From an uncultured bacterium (GTDB taxonomy: Bacteria; Actinomycetota; Actinomycetes; S36-B12): 6,682 bases of DNA. Location of the stretch: NCBI GenBank assembly GCA_903896585.1, contig CAITYI010000324.1, positions 1-6,682 of the forward strand. The letters run 5' to 3'. This document shows positions 5,465 to 6,682 of the stretch, piece by piece; the first letter of the stretch is position 1, and each line of letters begins with the position of its first letter. The translations under genes were made by a program, and so were the position numbers. The notes below the pieces were generated by a model that worked only from the letters and a program-made list of their open reading frames with translations, was not told where the DNA came from and searched no databases.

Positions 5465-6682
5465 TTAAGACTTTTGGTGCCGATAAAAGGGGATTGGCTC
5501 AGGTGGGAGGGGATTGTTACCTTTAATCAGGTCGGCCGCCTTTTCGGCGATCATCATGGTGGGGGCATAAATATTCGCGTTGGTCACTACCGGCATGACC
5601 GAGGCATCGACCACCCGCACACCTTCCAGTCCGTGCACCTTGAGTGAATCGGGGTGGACGACCGACATGTCGTCGAGGCCCATTTTGCAGGTGCAGGAGG
5701 GATGGTAGGCGGTTTCACCGTCCTTTTTAACCCATTCGAGGATTTCCTCGCGAGTTTTCACGCTCGCCCCTGGGGAAATCTCGCCAGCTGAATACGGATC
5801 GAATGCGGATTGGCCGAGAATTTTTCGGGATACTTCCACCGCTTCGACCCATTCTCGTTCATCTTCGGCGGTGGAGAGGTAGTTAAAAAGTATTGCCGGT
5901 GCGGCGGTAGGGTCAGCGCTTTTGATCTTGACGCTCCCGCGGGAATTCGAATACATGGGTCCAATATGAACCTGATAGCCGTGACCACCCTCGGGAGCCG
6001 TGCCGTCGTAGCGCACCGCAATGGGCAGGAAGTGGAACATCAGATTGGGGTAGTCAACGTCATCATTTGACCTGGCGAAGCCGCCACCCTCGAAATGATT
6101 GGACGAACCCGGGCCTTTTCGGAAAAACAGCCAGGCGGCACCAATGAATGGCCGCTTCCAAAAAGCTAGATTGGGATTGAGCGAAACCGGTTGCTTACAG
6201 GAGTGCTGGACATATACCTCGAGGTGGTCCTGAAGATTTTGTCCAACGCCGGGAAGATGGTGGACCGGCTCAATGCCCACGCTCTTGAGGAGCTCGGAAT
6301 CGCCCACTCCGGAAAGTTGCAGTAACTGTGGTGAGTTAATGGCTCCACCGCACAAAATTACTTCCTTGCACTTGTAGGTGATCTTTTTTTTGCCTTTGTG
6401 CAGGACTTCAACGCCCACGGCCTTCTTGCCCTCGAACAGAATTTTCGTGGCAAGTGACTTGGTTTTAATGGTGAGATTGGGACGGCCCTTGACTGGGCGC
6501 AAATACGCGGTAGATGCAGAAACTCGCAGGCCTCGACGAACACTGCCGTCAAATGGTGCGAAGCCTTCTTGCTGGTAGCCGTTCACGTCCTCGGTCAACG
6601 GGTAACCGGCTTGCTGTGCTGCGCTGAAGAATGCTCCGAATAGCGGGTTCTTCACCTTGCCGCGATTGACTTCCAGTGGACC
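5465..6682 (-). CDS. betA: Choline dehydrogenase, GMC oxidoreductase family (5' end cut by window edge)
   Basis: This FAD enzyme oxidises choline to betaine aldehyde. The reading frame is open to the right edge and gives the last 405 residues. E. coli BetA has about 556, so roughly the first 140-150, including the FAD-binding GxGxxG, lie outside. The GTG at 6655 is only an internal Val: the residues before it (GPLEVNRGK) continue the family alignment. Seen, numbered within the fragment: GYPLTEDVNGYQQEGF (26-41), STAYLRP (57-63), the GMC signature 2 GAINSPQLLQLSGVG (113-127), LPGVGQNLQDHLE (143-155), SSNHFEGGGF (193-202) and the catalytic His327 in YHPSCTCKMG. At the second catalytic position the sequence is NANIYAPTMMI, with Tyr372 where choline oxidase and E. 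coli BetA have Asn. It ends in TAA, 72 bases before the preferred betB start, and is the first visible gene. Enzyme family is certain; choline as substrate is strongly supported by betB and the transporter. Confidence 0.95.
   Translation of the reverse strand, partial: GPLEVNRGKVKNPLFGAFFSAAQQAGYPLTEDVNGYQQEGFAPFDGSVRRGLRVSASTAYLRPVKGRPNLTIKTKSLATKILFEGKKAVGVEVLHKGKKKITYKCKEVILCGGAINSPQLLQLSGVGDSELLKSVGIEPVHHLPGVGQNLQDHLEVYVQHSCKQPVSLNPNLAFWKRPFIGAAWLFFRKGPGSSNHFEGGGFARSNDDVDYPNLMFHFLPIAVRYDGTAPEGGHGYQVHIGPMYSNSRGSVKIKSADPTAAPAILFNYLSTAEDEREWVEAVEVSRKILGQSAFDPYSAGEISPGASVKTREEILEWVKKDGETAYHPSCTCKMGLDDMSVVHPDSLKVHGLEGVRVVDASVMPVVTNANIYAPTMMIAEKAADLIKGNNPLPPEPIPFYRHQKS

Noticed and set aside
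6653..6655. GTG as a betA start codon
   Set aside because: The frame stays open to the window edge and upstream residues match the family, so this is an internal Val of a gene cut by the edge.

Overview
The window holds one compact, co-directional gene cluster. Every supported gene lies on the minus strand, so the cluster reads from right to left: betA (choline dehydrogenase, 5' part beyond the right edge), betB (betaine aldehyde dehydrogenase), then a glycine betaine/choline-type ABC importer made of proV (ATPase), proW (a double-length fused permease) and proX (substrate-binding lipoprotein, 3' end beyond the left edge). No RNA genes, insertion sequences, CRISPR arrays or integrases were seen. 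No stretch longer than 300 bases lacks a gene; the largest gap is about 72 bases, between betA and betB.

The organism is probably an actinobacterium of moderate GC (roughly mid-50s percent by eye). The reasons are the similarity, from memory, of the binding protein and the BetA C-terminus to actinobacterial homologues, the lipoprotein form of the binding protein, and the use of GTG starts. The genus cannot be named, and the phylum call is an inference.

Layout on the minus strand: betA fragment 6682-5465; a 72-base spacer with two tandem 16-bp repeats, each centred on the palindrome CCACGTGG; betB 5392-3929 (start revised inward from an upstream GTG); an 11-base gap containing a strong ribosome binding site; proV 3917-2832 (start revised to an ATG); a 4-base ATGA overlap; proW 2835-880; a 43-base gap with a small hairpin and a ribosome binding site; proX 836 to the left edge. 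The tight spacing suggests one transcript.

The genes form a logical unit. The ABC importer brings in choline and/or glycine betaine. BetA oxidises choline to betaine aldehyde, and BetB oxidises that to glycine betaine, an osmoprotectant that can also serve as carbon and nitrogen source. No regulator (BetI type) or BCCT transporter lies in the window. The system is familiar in kind. The points most worth checking are the fused permease, a Tyr where choline oxidase has its active-site Asn in BetA, the perfect 5 x 12-bp repeat in the binding-protein linker, and the paired CACGTG palindromes before betB.
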